Notes: generated by a model not told the origin, from the letters alone. A stretch of 64,000 bases of DNA from Cepaea nemoralis (GCA_014155875.1 JACEFZ010013499.1:158501-222500), one strand, 5' to 3'. Counted from the first letter of the stretch, positions 32,917 to 45,573 are shown. Numbers and translations: made by a program.

Positions 32917-34074
32917 TTTGTAAATTTAGTTAAATTTAAATTTTTAGAAATTAAATCCCTTTGGAAACAGTTTGGGTGTACAAAAATTGATTATGTCCCT
33001 TAATGTTTACATATACAGTTTCTCTGGAATTAATTCAATGGAAATGAAATTTGCATGCACATATCATAAATTGAAATACATAGAAAAATGTTACATCAAT
33101 GAAAAAATATGAGTATCGTTTAGGGATACAATAAGCATGAAACCTATGGGACTTATCTGATTTACTGGTTTCTTTGCTGTAGTGTTGTTGTTTGGTTCTC
33201 CGGTTCTTTCGCTACTGCTGGAGAACAATTTACATGCACACAACTTTTCGCGGAACAATCTGTCGTTGGAATGAAAAAGATTAGTATTTTGTCACAGTTA
33301 TTGTCTAGTCATGTCAATGTTACATTTTATAAACATAGTGTCTAAATAACTTTCTAGAGGGACTACGATAGTTTATGAACAGATGAGAAGATAGTCGCTG
33401 TAAACTTGAGACTTTGTCGTGTATGAATGTTAATATATTTTACTTGGCAAAACCAAGAGCTGTCGAGAAATTGAAGTAGAATTTAATCGTCTTGAGCTTG
33501 CCAAAACCGGCTTGAGCCCCCAAATAGCCTGTCAACGTCCTAAAGACCTAGGGAAATGAAACTCGGGTTCAGACAGGCAACAAACTCCATTCTGATACTT
33601 TCTGATATAATTTATTACCAGTAATCTGGCGAAGAATGGGTTTCGCAGCCAGTTACAATATTTACATTATCACAGGAGTTAATAACAAAGCAATCATACA
33701 CATAACCATCACAGCAAACTCTATCAACTATCTTATAATCAACAATTCTTAAATACACTTGGTTTCTATCTATCAAGTCCCCCTTAAGCTAAACCCTCTT
33801 TCGTGGTCGGAGTCCAGTCGCCGTCTGCCCTTTGACGTGTGTCGGGCGGACACGGGGTGTAACTCTCTTCAAGCTTCTCGTGGAACAGGTCCTGGCACGC
33901 TGTAGGCGGGTTCCACCTGTGTCCACGGAGCTGTAGGCAAACTGACCCATTATTCTCGAAGGCTCTAGATTGTTCGAGCGTTCGAGTGGTTCTGTTTACT
34001 TCCCTTCTATTGAGGTTATGTCCCTTCTATAAATCCCTTCTAACTTTAAGTCCGTACCTACTCCATGTGAGACT
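32917..34074 (-). mobile_element. Probable 5' leader and LTR region of the gag remnant
   Basis: Non-coding DNA upstream of the gag start. The segment from 34080 down to about 33461 (minus strand) begins TGTCAAAGTCTCACATGG and ends CGACA. It contains TATAGAAGGG, so it could be an LTR, but no second LTR copy exists here to prove it. Confidence 0.35.
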
Positions 34075-34300
34075 TTGACAATCCAAGTTTCTTCAGTGTA
34101 TGTCCTTTCTAACGCCAGCGTATTTTCTTGGTGATCTTCTTCTTTGCACTCCAAACAGAATGGCGTTATCAACGGAAGACATAATTCTTCAACTTTGTTC
34201 TACATACAAAGGGTAGTGAGACTTTACAAACACCCTGTATTATCAAGTTTCCCCAGCGTATGTCCTTTCTAGTGCCGGCGTTTTTTCTTCACTTTTGGTT
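34075..34300. repeat. About 150-bp repeat, right block
   Basis: One full unit (34080-34225) plus a partial diverged unit (34226-34300). Direct repeat of 31308-31437. Confidence 0.85.
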
Positions 34301-34449
34301 CGCTGGTGTTTGACTATGTCTCTCCAGGTGGGGTAGGTTGGGTTATGGGTACACTTTACTATATAGGATACGTTCTGGCTAAGATTCGGGTTTAGTTGGT
34401 TCCCTGACCCCTTTCACTCCCGTGTGTTGCCGGGGCCCATAAGGGAAGC
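34301..34449. other. no recognisable feature
   Basis: Short unannotated spacer. Confidence 0.5.
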
Positions 34450-35010
34450 AAAGAATAGCAACACTGCAGCCTACCATGCATGACGTAAGAGGTGATTAAG
34501 GAGGCTTGATGGTTCCGTCGCCCTACTACTGAGTGAGTGCGTGGCGCGACACTGTGAGCTGTGGGTTTCGTGTGAAATGCTTTTGAATCTGCCCGAGGTT
34601 TTTTGGAACGTGACTGCATGTTCAGAGCGATGGCAGCTGGCTATGTCCCAGAGTTGACCGGTTTTTGCCTTATGCAGAAATGCGTGGCTGCTGGGCTTCT
34701 GGTTGACTGCCACTACCATCGACGATGAACTGTATTTTCGTGGACTGTGTGGGTGAACATCTAGGAAACATCCAGATGGGAAAATGACTGCCGATTCCAT
34801 CAGAGATGAACTGGATGTTTCGTGGGGGACTATTGTGTTGACATTCTGGCACCGGCATTATGCACAGTGTATCTGTGCGGGCTGTTGCTTGTCGAGACTC
34901 CTGTCTTTTCCACTTTTCACATTGGGCAGTGGGAGCGTTTTGTGTGATATTCACTGGCACAGGAACGGAGCATAATGGGGATGAACCGTTGCTGTGAAGT
35001 TGGAACCGCG

Positions 35011-35056
<46 letters not shown>
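34450..35056 (+). mobile_element. Dispersed repeat D, copy 3, with (ACTA)n tail
   Basis: Best-preserved copy. One end is CCTACCATGCATGACGTAAG and the other CGCGACTAACTAACTAAC (35007-35056). Internal duplication: GATTCCATC.GA..GATGAACTG occurs at about 34710 and 34793. Minus-strand frames up to 109 codons match copy 2 but contain no known domain. Confidence 0.8.
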
Positions 35057-35192
35057 CTGACCCCATACAGGTCCCTGGACTGCTTTCTCTCACTCACGCA
35101 ACCTATGGGTTTTCCCCTCTAGGGGCTCAGTCCAGAAGATTCGACTCAACTCTGGTAGTGCTACCTGAAAGAGCATTCAATATATTAACGTA

Positions 35193-35194
<2 letters not shown>

Positions 35195-35257
<63 letters not shown>
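35195..35257. repeat. (CA)n microsatellite
   Basis: Pure CA run of about 30 units. Confidence 0.98.
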
Positions 35258-35260
<3 letters not shown>

Positions 35261-35293
35261 ATAGGATCAGCAGCTGAAGATCAATGGATCTCA

Positions 35294-35611
35294 TCACTGG
35301 GTGTGTGCGTTCCTGTCAGTACGTCGGGTCTTCATAAGCCTCTCATCCGATTTCTGGCCGTGTAGACTAGGCGGTTTGATAGAAGAAAGTACCCCGCACT
35401 CCAGCAAAAGTTCAGGCTCCAGTTGTAGTCCTAGTGGACTCACTGGAATCGTAGACACCAACGTCTCGTAATGTTCAGACGACTCATGAAAATGCTCGAA
35501 CTCCAGCTGCCGCTCTGGTGGACTAACTGGAATTGGTAGATACACAGGTAACGCAATGTCAAACGTAAGGCAGTAGGCCGGGTGGACTACTAGCGATGGT
35601 AGCCCTTTCAA
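35294..35611 (-). other. possible coding fragment, unrecognised
   Basis: A 105-codon minus-strand frame with an internal repeat (IPVSPPERQLEFEHFHESSE versus IPVSPLGLQLEPELLLE). It has varied composition, but no splice signals or family resemblance that I can identify. Could be chance. Confidence 0.2.
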
Positions 35612-36460
<849 letters not shown>

Positions 36461-36999
36461 ATTCCCCCTATTAGAAGAGATTCAACTATATAAGGGTTAG
36501 GAGTCATTAGAATGGGGATGCTCATCTTCCCTGACAATCTCGCTTCGTTTAGTCACACTAGTTCCTTTCTCCTCTGGGTCTTAGTCCCAGATCAAAGAAA
36601 CACTGTTTATAAGCCATCTATCTCCTTCCACCTGGTAAAAGGTAAATATCCATTCCGTTCAGTCACCCTTTCCTAGTGGAGTGATCATAGCTTGAACGTA
36701 GCCCTGAACTTTTGGATTAGTACTATCCTATCTTGGACGCTGTCTGCGTCTCCTGTACTTCACCCTTCTATTAGTGGAGATAGAAAATACCCCTCGGGTT
36801 GCTGATAATTATGTTCATTAAATTAGAAAACAAACAGAATAGGGTAGAAGTCATAAGGTTCCGTTGGGAACCCTGTTAGATGAGTGCTCACTATCCGCTG
36901 ATCTTAGAGATCAAAGATATCATCGGACCGGTGCTTGTTCTCGAACGCTCGCCTTATATTCCGTCACTACTGCTCCCTGACTAAGGATACGGTATTATT
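36461..36999. other. no recognisable feature
   Basis: Unique-looking mixed sequence without convincing ORFs. Confidence 0.45.
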
Positions 37000-37200
37000 C
37001 TTCACTCGGCATAGTTGACTAACCATCCCTTTCTCTCACAAACCCGCTTGCCGTAAATAAACACCGAATAACGAGTGCCTATGCCACTGCGCCACGGAGC
37101 CGTTTACCTATCTAGCAACTTCCAATATATAGGTCTTGCTTATACTCCTATGAAAGAGGGAACGGTCACGATACGAACCATGATCTCGGCTATTCGGTAA
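37000..37200 (-). mobile_element. possible SINE with tRNA-like motifs
   Basis: Minus strand: GGCTCCGTGGCGCAGTGGCA (strong A-box resemblance, about 37085-37104). Separately, ATCATGGTTCGTATCGTGAC lies near 37170. The order on the minus strand is not that of a single tRNA head, so two relics may be present. Confidence 0.4.
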
Positions 37201-37340
37201 CGCATTTCAGTTATAGCTAATTAAGCGCTTTAGATCGATAGTTGAAAGCGATGAGCTATCATTCAGCGCGGCCGCCACAACCGATCAATGCTAGCTCATT
37301 AGCAACGCACGACCGGTGTACTCGATTCGCGTGACGATAA

Positions 37341-37619
37341 CACACTTCGTTTAAGATTTCTATGAAAGACGGTAAATTCACTTTACCTGAATTATCAGAA
37401 CCACTAGTTGAACGTGCCATATTGAACCAAACACCTGTTGAAGTTGGCCATAGTATTGTCAAGATCCTTCGAGAGCCAAAAGACAGATTGGTTTACTGGA
37501 AGACGGCCTTTCTCCCTCCAGACTTCAACACAACTGTCGCCTGGCGACCGTTCGACCTTAGTTATATGACCACGTCTCGGGAGGAATGCGAGAAGTTCTA
37601 CTATTGTGGGGAACTCTAA
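37341..37619 (+). CDS. Short ORF with poly(A) signal and A-run, unrecognised
   Basis: Frame open from about 37341; the ATG at 37362 gives 85 codons. Sequence is non-repetitive and protein-like (LSEPLVERAILNQTPVEVGH, WKTAFLPPDFNTTVAW, REECEKFYYCGEL) and ends TAA at 37617-37619. AATAAA at 37653-37658 is followed 27 bases later by an 11-base A-run (37685-37695). Stop, hexamer and A-run together resemble the 3' end of a cDNA inserted in the genome (retrocopy), though a genuine terminal exon with acceptor-like TTTCTATGAAAG is possible. No domain recognised: three Cys at the end, no membrane segment, no signal peptide. Confidence 0.45.
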   Translation, partial: HTSFKISMKDGKFTLPELSEPLVERAILNQTPVEVGHSIVKILREPKDRLVYWKTAFLPPDFNTTVAWRPFDLSYMTTSREECEKFYYCGEL

Positions 37620-37652
37620 TTTCTATGACTTTATAACTCAATATCACGTGAA

Positions 37653-37695
37653 AATAAATTCTGAAAGTTCAGTCCCATCCGGGTAAAAAAAAAAA
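37653..37695 (+). promoter_or_regulatory. AATAAA plus downstream A-run
   Basis: Poly(A) signal 37653-37658 and A11 at 37685-37695, a spacing normal for a cleaved, polyadenylated transcript end. Confidence 0.5.
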
Positions 37696-38166
37696 GACAA
37701 TGAACCCCTAAAACTTAACTTCTGGAAGGTAAGAGAATAATACAGAATGGAGAATTTCCTCGGGGTTCCGCATGCTAAAAATAGCACGGGGTTTCCCCAC
37801 ACCTGAATGCGACAAGAGGACCCGCTTACTGGCCGTTTAGTGACAATGGTTGATTACACGGTGCAGCAGATCTGTAAACAGAAATCACAATAACAATAGA
37901 TGAAGACAACAATAATAATATAACTAAATTAACATAAATTAAAATAAAGCTTAACCGCATCACAACAAATCCGACATTTCGATCTTAGTGGTCTTTTCCA
38001 GGGAAACACAAACAGATCTAAATGAAATAAAATTAAATTAGAAAGAATCAACTCAAAATGAAAACAATAAGTGTTTTATTTATATTTACCTCATTGTGAT
38101 TTCTGTTAACCGTAGTCGGGTTGAGTTTGCTGTACAATAAGGTATGTACACTGTGTCTGTGTTTGT

Positions 38167-38167
<1 letters not shown>
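37696..38167. other. no recognisable feature
   Basis: AT-rich DNA with no credible ORF. Confidence 0.5.
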
Positions 38168-38207
<40 letters not shown>

Positions 38208-38597
38208 CTCTCTTTCTCTCTCTGTCTCTCTCGGTCTCTCTCTCACTCTCTCTCAATCCCCCCGTCTCTCGTTCGGTCTCTTTCTCATTCTCTCTCACTC
38301 TCTCTCTGTCTCTCTCTAGGTCTCTCTCTCTCTCTCTTACTCTGTCTATGTCTCGGTCTCTCTCACTCTCTTTGTCTCTCTCTCGGTCTCTCTCACTCTC
38401 TCCGTCTCTCTCTACTTCTCTCTCTCAGTCTCTACTCTCTCTCTCTCGGTCTCTCTCTGACTCTGTCGTATTCTATCTATGTCTCACTCTCTCGGTCTGT
38501 CTCCCCCTGACTCTCTTTCTCGGTCTGTCTCTGTCTGTCTCTCGGTCTCGCTCTCAGTCTGCCTCTCACTCACTCTCTGTCTCCCTCTCTCGGTCTT

Positions 38598-38631
<34 letters not shown>

Positions 38632-38650
38632 GATCTTCCTGTTTACATGG

Positions 38651-38723
<73 letters not shown>

Positions 38724-38735
38724 ACTCTCTTTCTC
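38168..38735. repeat. CT-rich / (CTGC)n / (CTGT)n compound microsatellite
   Basis: Interrupted CT run of about 470 bp with recurring CTCGGTCTCTCTC and CTCACTCTC spacers, then (GCCT)n and (GTCT)n at 38650-38722. Long Ser/Leu frames are artefacts. Confidence 0.96.
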
Positions 38736-39234
38736 GCAACAGTCATACATAGATAACTGTGTTCATGATATATTGTCACTCCTGCTGTTGTCGTTATTCG
38801 TTATGTTAACTTACCTGACAATGAAGTACCCGAATCCCACCTAAGTTTAATTCTAGTCAGTAAGTATGTACTGGGCTGAATCATAATCTGGTTACATCCT
38901 ACAATACGCAGATGTGAATTTCCGTTACTGGTCTTGTGGCCCCCTTCCCCCATTTCCCCATACGTATGGTTTCTAGACTTCGAGGGTGTGGGTGGGAGGG
39001 GGAGGGGGAGTTCTGCAATACAATCCCAGTGGAGATTACACTTTTTAAACAGGTCGGGGAGAAAAGTCTCTATAGCAATCTCACTGCGGTAGATGCAAGC
39101 CCTTAACAGGACCTTGACAACCTGAACGCCAAAACCTGGGACTTGAAGTTAAACCCCAAGTCAACCAGATGAGTCATAACCAAACAAAAATCACCAATGC
39201 ATAAAAGACCTGCAGATGGTATCACACGAAACAA
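38736..39234. other. no gene; G-rich stretch and possible repeat shared with 16.9-17.1 kb
   Basis: GGGTGTGGGTGGGAGGGGGAGG near 38982-39003 could form G-quadruplex. The rest is unannotated. Confidence 0.4.
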
Positions 39235-39500
39235 ATACAACGGCACTTACAAGTCATAAAATGAAATCTATAGTCTGTAAAAAGTTATATAAGAAGGTAT
39301 GTCTGAGCAGCAAAGTTAAAATCAATAATCGCCTGGAATGTGATAGCATGGCGTCTTAAATAAGACTAGCAATGAACAATAGATTATGTTTGCAAACGTC
39401 AAAGCAAGGGTCTATAAATTACTTTCAGCAACAATAGAGAGGGTTATAAACAGATCGTCGACAGTGATTTGTAATCTCTGGTCGTAGGTTCATAATTTTT
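39235..39500 (+). repeat. Dispersed repeat G, copy 2
   Basis: Direct-orientation match to 23130-23436 (AGCAATGAACAATAGATTAT, TCTGGTCGTAGGTTCATAAT). Confidence 0.75.
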
Positions 39501-39931
39501 TGTTACTTTATTTATCTACAATCGATAGTTCTTTATGGTGTACCTGTCTGGCTCTGGTAACACTTGCCACAGATTGCAGCTGTAAATCACTGACTCAATC
39601 ACCGATACTTGAGATTGTAAATACGATTGCACCCTAGAGAAAATAATCCATGCTTACATTCGGAAGCATTCAGAAAGTGTTAACTCACGCCCTGAGAAAC
39701 ACGTTAGTTGGTAAGTCGACAGATCATCCTCATTGCACATGGAACCAATCAGTCCATAAGTGCTCAGATCCCCTCCTCAGTAAATTCGGCATCGTATAGC
39801 GGCTCACTGACACTAGTTCTGTGTTGGTTTATGAATCTTCTTTAGCTTCCTGCATAGTGCCCATGTCTAGGCCACACCTCTTTTAAATTGTTGTTCTCAC
39901 AGTCTGACCATGGATTGTAGATTCATAGTCA
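39501..39931. other. no recognisable feature
   Basis: No ORF or repeat that I can identify. Confidence 0.5.
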
Positions 39932-40440
39932 TCACTTGGTTCTCGCAAACCACTTAACTTCTCGTGGAGCATTCAGTATATCAGCAAGGTCCACGGCTCG
40001 CCCGCCCTCCACAGTAGCCTTACCTGAAAGTCTTTCAGCCTGGTCATTTCCTTGTATACATGCATGCCCTGGTACGAAAATGAAACTAATCTTTGCTAGC
40101 CATGACAGCTTTATAGGCAACAACCACTGTCTTCGGATCCAACCCATCTCTATCTTTCTGAGCATACTCATTATGTCAATAAGGCAGCATGCTCGATTGA
40201 ATGTCTGTGTCTCGAGCCATGTTATTGCTTTACTTACTGCCATGACTTCCATAGTCAGACTACGTGTGGTCAAGGCAAAAGCATCAGCATTCTCCTTCAC
40301 AAATCTCCCTTCAGCCTGAGCCATAAAGGCCTACGAACTTTTCACGCCTCGAACGACCGACCCATCAGCATCGCCATCTAACAAATTCTCTAAGATCAAT
40401 GCTCGCACTTCCTCCTCCACAGCAGCCAGAGAAGAAAACA
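39932..40440 (-). pseudogene. RNase H domain of a non-LTR retrotransposon (fragment)
   Basis: The minus-strand frame contains the type I RNase H pattern. DADGSVVRG lies near 40355 (first acidic residue), then LTMEVMAVSKAITWL (catalytic Glu), CLIDIMSMLRKI (Asp), and FVPGHACIQGNDQAERLSG, the end motif normally PGH.G..GNE.AD. An in-frame TAG just before 40324 splits the domain where a Trp is expected. RNase H of I/Jockey-type LINEs degrades the RNA template during insertion. No RT is attached here, and a SINE-A copy abuts the upstream side. Confidence 0.8.
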
Positions 40441-40446
40441 AAAAGT

Positions 40447-40640
40447 TAATTGCATATCCTTCATAGGACGTCGCTGTTAACCCCCGCATTTTTTTCTGTT
40501 TGTGATGTCTTGGAAAGTTTTCGTTCAGTAGTTTGCCATTGCTTTCTGAACGACAGGCACTCATACCATTGTACGAGAATAACGCAAGGAAGTCGGCTGC
40601 CAAATCGTCCGCAGCTGTGTTTTGAACGCAGTCATTTAAA
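40447..40640 (-). mobile_element. SINE-A copy
   Basis: Reverse complement of the core (TTCGTTCAGTAGTTTGCCAT at about 40520), tail CATATCCTTCATAGGACGTC at 40452, head GCAGCTGTGTTTTGAACGC near 40610. Confidence 0.87.
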
Positions 40641-40682
40641 ATGAGCATAGTCAAGTGGTTATGTTATGTATGCTTATATAGG

Positions 40683-40795
40683 AGCTGTGGTGGTGTAATG
40701 ACCAGTTGCTTACCTGAAGACCCGGTGGTCATGGGTTCCAGTCCTCATCCAGTTGGATTTTCAAAATGGAACTGGGCTCTCAGGTCGAGCTAGAT
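40683..40795 (+). mobile_element. SINE-B-like head
   Basis: AGCTGTGGTGGTGTAATGAC (A-box side), GTGGTCATGGGTTCCAGTCC (B-box-like), then GGAACTGGGCTCTCAGGTCG, resembling CAGCTCCCAGGTCGGCC in the 51.8-kb copy. The tail is cut by the L-B fragment. Confidence 0.55.
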
Positions 40796-40799
40796 TAGC

Positions 40800-41254
40800 A
40801 TCATCATCATCATCAAGTACCATGCCGACAGGCGTGGGTGGTCATGGTTCGCCATCTCACAAGGCCACCATAGTCTCGAATCAGGTCTGTGTTCTTGTCC
40901 CGACCATGCCATGCTGTCAAACCATCAAGATGTTTATCCCTTTGTCTTTCTCTTGCTCTCTTCCCCTCAAGCTTGCCAGTTGTTACTAAATTTTCAAGTC
41001 TAATTCTCCTCATAACATGTCCAAAACATCTCGACTGTCTACGTCTAGTTTCTCAAATGAATTACCGTTTTTCATTTCTCTTAAAGGACTGTCTCGTTTG
41101 ATTTTCTGTCCGTCCGTCTTTGCATTTTTCTAAAAAAAAAAAAACAACATTTCCACAGCTATTAGATGTTTCTCATCTTGTCTGTTAATTGTCCATGTTT
41201 CACACGCATACAACAATATTGGTTGTATATAGGACTCTAACACTATGTTTGGCT
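40800..41254 (-). mobile_element. LINE L-B-like 3' fragment
   Basis: Minus strand: HVMRRIRLENLVTTGKLEGK and a basic tail ending THACRHGT, with a (GAT)n tail at 40800-40815. Upstream sequence shows the MLIAVEMW-like and YGCETW-like region in broken frames. Confidence 0.85.
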
Positions 41255-41398
41255 AAAATAGGGACTCCGGGCATGTCCTGGCAAGTGAAGTTATCCAAGT
41301 GACATCGACCACATGGCCCCGCGAGTGTCGTCAGTTCTGTAGACACGTGAGACTAGCACCAAATACCCAATGCGCCTTTAGACGTATATATTTATATG
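41255..41398 (+). mobile_element. SINE-B 3' tail fragment
   Basis: GTGAAGTTATCC, CATCGACCACATGG, CGAGTGTCGTCAGTTCTGTA and GAGACTAGCACCAAATACCC match the SINE-B tail at 52560-52620. Confidence 0.6.
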
Positions 41399-41400
41399 TC

Positions 41401-41790
41401 ATCATCATCTTGTGCCCTGCCAGTTGGCGTAGGCGTTCGTGTCTCTCTACAGATCGCGGTCTTTGGTGTGCTGGATCATCTCTGTTGATGATATTCCTCC
41501 ATGCCACTGTCTCAGCCCATCCAGCATCATTTCTCTTGGTCTGCCTCTGCATCTCTTCCCCTTGATCTGTCCAGTTGTCATGGTGTTCTTCAATGCCTCT
41601 CTTCTCATTACATGTCAAACGAAATGTATGTGTCTCTTTTTTATTGTTGTATATAATGTTCCAGTTTAATTAGCCTGTTTCAGACAATCGTCGTTAGTTA
41701 CTTTGACAGCCCAAGGAATTCGCAACATTCGTCACAGAAACCACATCTCCGTTGCTTCCAATGTCTTTCTAATTTGTTCTTTACATTCCA
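41401..41790 (-). mobile_element. LINE 3' fragment, third L-B-related lineage
   Basis: Minus strand: EATEMWFL.RMLRIPWAVKV, then HVMRREALKNTMTTGQIKGK and a basic C-terminus ending NAYANWQGT, with an ATG/ATC tail at 41401. Broken by stops. Confidence 0.8.
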
Positions 41791-42542
41791 CATAGCTGGT
41801 GAATCATGAACGCATACTTATTGAGGTCATACGGGCCATTCTTGGCTGTACAGGGGATACATATATTGTATATGTGCCGGCATATGCTGCACTGTCATCT
41901 ATGTATAACAGGTACAGGGTGCTCCAGGCCAAGATGTACCTTATGGTTGCAGCAGACAGGATGCATCACCTGTACAAACCTTTCAATGATACTCAGAGCA
42001 CATCGGTTGTGTAGGCAGGCCTTGAATGACAGACGCTGACGACACAATCAGTCAAATGTGTGGAATGAATAGTATAACGCAAGGAGAAGAATGGGTCAAA
42101 GTGTCACATAACAATGTAGCAGGTCATAAAGTAAATCTTAAAGTGAGCCAATGGTACCTTAAAATGATCAGCCGGTGTTACAGATGTGTTCTTGCAACAG
42201 CTGATACAAGACAGTTGACACCTAGGTGGTATAATATATTCCCTATGAGGCTGAGGTATGTGATGAAAGGGAGTGGATGCGGTGCTATTGTAAGGAGGAC
42301 AAGTGCACTAAAAGGAGAATGAGGCGTATGCTGCTACAAGATCTGGCATGTGAGTGGAAGCTGATGCTGTGGCGGCAGTCTTCCGATGGCTGGAGGACAG
42401 CACAGCCAGACATGATGTGTTTGTAACAGACTCACAAAGTTGAGTTGAGCTGAGGTGAGTTAAGTCAAGAACCTTCATCACATCACTCTGGATATTCTCA
42501 TCGTGCTTCGTCCTTAACTGCAACAGCCAACTATATATATAC
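41791..42542. other. no recognised gene
   Basis: A plus-strand frame of 98 codons (42026-42322) and others of 70-77 codons overlap. None contains a motif that I recognise. Confidence 0.4.
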
Positions 42543-42746
42543 ACTAGCTGACCCGGCCCGGCTTCGCCCAGGCCCTGGCGGGAATCTATCTATCTATCTG
42601 TCTGTCTGTCTGCTTGTCTGTCTGCCTGCCTGCCTGCCTGTCCTGTCTGTCTGTCTGTCTGACCCGGCCCGGCTTCGCCCAGCTACTGGTGGGGAGCATC
42701 TCATTTAATTCATATAAGTAGTCATATAAGCTCCCGTTCCCGACTA

Positions 42747-42777
<31 letters not shown>

Positions 42778-42965
42778 GTCTGTCTGTCTGACCCGGCCCG
42801 GCTTCACCCAGTCCCTGGTGGGGAGCATCTCATTTAATTCATATAAGTAGTCATATAAGCTCCCGTTCCCGACTATCTGTCTGTCTGTCTGTCTATCTAT
42901 CTGACCCGGCGCGGGTTCGCCCAGCTCCTGGCAGAGGCGTCTCATTAAATTCATGTAACCAAAAT
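42543..42965 (+). repeat. Tandem array of a GC-rich unit with (CTGT)n linkers
   Basis: GACCCGGC(C/G)CGG.TTCGCCC or close variants at about 42549, 42660, 42789 and 42903, giving periods of about 111-129 bp. Each has a (CTGT/CTAT)n linker. The units also share GGTGGGGAGCATCTCATTTA and TCCCGTTCCCGACTATCTGT. The array starts ACTAGCTGACCCGGC. Confidence 0.85.
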
Positions 42966-43605
<640 letters not shown>

Positions 43606-43770
43606 ATATGTATTTATTTATTTATTTTAACAACCGAGATGCCGTGTCTCCAATGAATACTAAATGTGACAGAAATGTTAACATAAGCAATCAAGTAGGT
43701 GCAATCTTAGCAATGGACTGAATCGAATGATGTGGAATCAGATGGTTTAGACATGGGACAAGACTAGCCA

Positions 43771-43886
43771 CAAACAGCAATAACAAACAGCAACTTCAAA
43801 CAGCAACCTAAAACAGCATCCTCAAACAGCACCTTCAAAAAGACACCTCAAACAGCAACTACAAACAGCAACCTCAAACAGCACAG
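43771..43886. repeat. About 15-bp tandem repeat
   Basis: About seven degenerate units of AACAGCAACCTCA. Confidence 0.8.
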
Positions 43887-43982
43887 TGGATATTTAGATA
43901 CAGAGCGAACAGGGCAAGAGGCAGATACTGAAAGTGAGGAAATAATGGAATAGCAAAACTAACGAACGCCAAACTATGGACT

Positions 43983-44134
43983 AGGAGAAGAAGGAGGAGG
44001 AGAAGAATAAGAAGTAGAAGAAAAAGAAAAAGAAGGAGAAGAAGAAGAAGAAGAAGAAGAAGAAGAAGAAGAAGAAGAAGAAGAAGAAGAAGAAGAAGAA
44101 GAAGAAGAAGAAGAAGAAGAAGAAGAAGAAGAAA

Positions 44135-44181
<47 letters not shown>

Positions 44182-44318
44182 AGAAGAAGAAGAAGAAGAA
44201 GAAGAAGAAGAAGAAGAAGAAGAAGAAGAAGAAGAAGAAGAAGAAGAAGAAGAAGAAGAAGAAGAAGAGAAGAAGAAAAAGAAGAGAAGAAGAAGAAGAA
44301 GAAGAAGAAGAAGAAGAA

Positions 44319-44350
<32 letters not shown>

Positions 44351-44512
44351 AGGTGGTGGTGATGGATGAGGAGAGGAGGAGGGGGAGGAGGAGGAGAAAA
44401 AAGAAGAAGGAAGATGATGAAAAGGAAAAGAAGAAGATGAGGAGGAGGAAGGGAAGGAAGAGGAGGAGGAGGAGGAGGAGAAAGAGGAGAAGTAAGAGGA
44501 TATTGAAAAAGC
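43983..44512. repeat. (GAA)n / GA-rich purine tract
   Basis: Positions 44016-44353 contain only A and G (338 bp, mostly GAA). Interrupted purine-rich DNA (GGA, GAAA) continues to about 44500. The 222-codon minus-strand Ser/Phe frame is an artefact. Confidence 0.97.
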
Positions 44513-44924
44513 ATAATCCCTATACCAAAAAATCTTTGAGGCCCTTGTAATAAAAATCTATGATTTTTAATGCATACATAAATCAAACAAAAGAACACAT
44601 TTACTGTCTTAAGGTCCTTACACATTGTCCGGACATGAAAGAGCTGCAAATGTTATCTATATTTGTTCAGTTTATGGCTCTGGAAATAAGAAACTTCTTT
44701 ATACTTCCTCGTGCAGCAAATATTTGGTCTGAAACCTTATCTTGTTACCTTTCTGTTCCCAGAGTCGGATCACAGGGCCCCACTATGGAAGGAGGGCTGT
44801 GACGCAGGTAGAACTGTGGCCTAATCATTAATAATGAAATAAATACTATTGTATAACCAAGTATATGTGTGTGTGTTTACACATACATTACAAATACGCA
44901 CGGACACACACACTACATGTCCTT
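44513..44924. other. no recognisable feature
   Basis: An 80-codon frame (44560-44802) has no motif. Confidence 0.45.
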
Positions 44925-45080
44925 TACAAGACTTCGCAATCAACCCTAGCATTTCTTGTCTGTTTGTGATTTATTAGGCACATTTTTACGTTCCATTTCT
45001 TTCTGAACGATCTAAAACACATACCAAATAAATCAACGCTAAGCAGATTCCTAACCCTCGAACGTGTATGATGGTGAATT
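44925..45080 (-). mobile_element. SINE-A copy, diverged
   Basis: TTTACAAGACTTCGCAATCA, CTGTTTGTGATTTATTAGGC, TTACGTTCCATTTC.TTCTGAACGA and head CCCTCGAACGTGTATG. Confidence 0.75.
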
Positions 45081-45117
45081 ATGAAACACGTTCACTGCAT
45101 TTAAGTCCCAGCGCGCG

Positions 45118-45175
<58 letters not shown>
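45118..45175. repeat. (CA)n microsatellite
   Basis: Pure CA run. Confidence 0.98.
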
Positions 45176-45177
<2 letters not shown>

Positions 45178-45344
45178 TATGTATCTACGAGCATAACAAC
45201 ACTGTTCCATTATCAAGGGGGGGGGGCAATAGAACGTTTCTACTAAATGGTAATCTTCATTAGGCACAAAGTGCTGTTCTAATCCACTTTAAGGTGGGTC
45301 ATTTCTTCTTTCCATTGACCCAATCTCCCCTTGCCATCTCTTTC

Positions 45345-45573
45345 CCTCCAAATGGATCACCATGGTCTGGCAAGAATGCGACAGCGAGGAGTGACGAGGG
45401 GATCTGGCCGATGCTCGACGCTTAGATGAAAGGCGAGACGCACATATAATCAGATTGCTACTGGTACTATTGGGGTTGGAACTCTTCGCTGGCTTCTGGG
45501 GATGGGGGCGGAGCGCTTTTGGGAATGCCCCGAATGCTGCGATGTCGATTCCTAAATCAATCAATCAGTCAAC
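45345..45573 (+). mobile_element. Dispersed repeat E, copy 1 (LINE-like 3' end)
   Basis: About 90 percent match by eye to 61880-62104. Translation HHGLARMRQRGVTRGSGRCS and GTLRWLLGMG; ends CCTAAATCAATCAATCAG, a tetranucleotide tail as in LINEs. The protein fragment shows no RT motif. Confidence 0.75.

Noticed and set aside
38086..38779. ORFs up to 202 codons rich in Ser/Leu
   Set aside because: Translations of the CT-rich microsatellite.
43981..44649. 222-codon Ser/Phe-rich minus-strand ORF
   Set aside because: Translation of the GAA tract.
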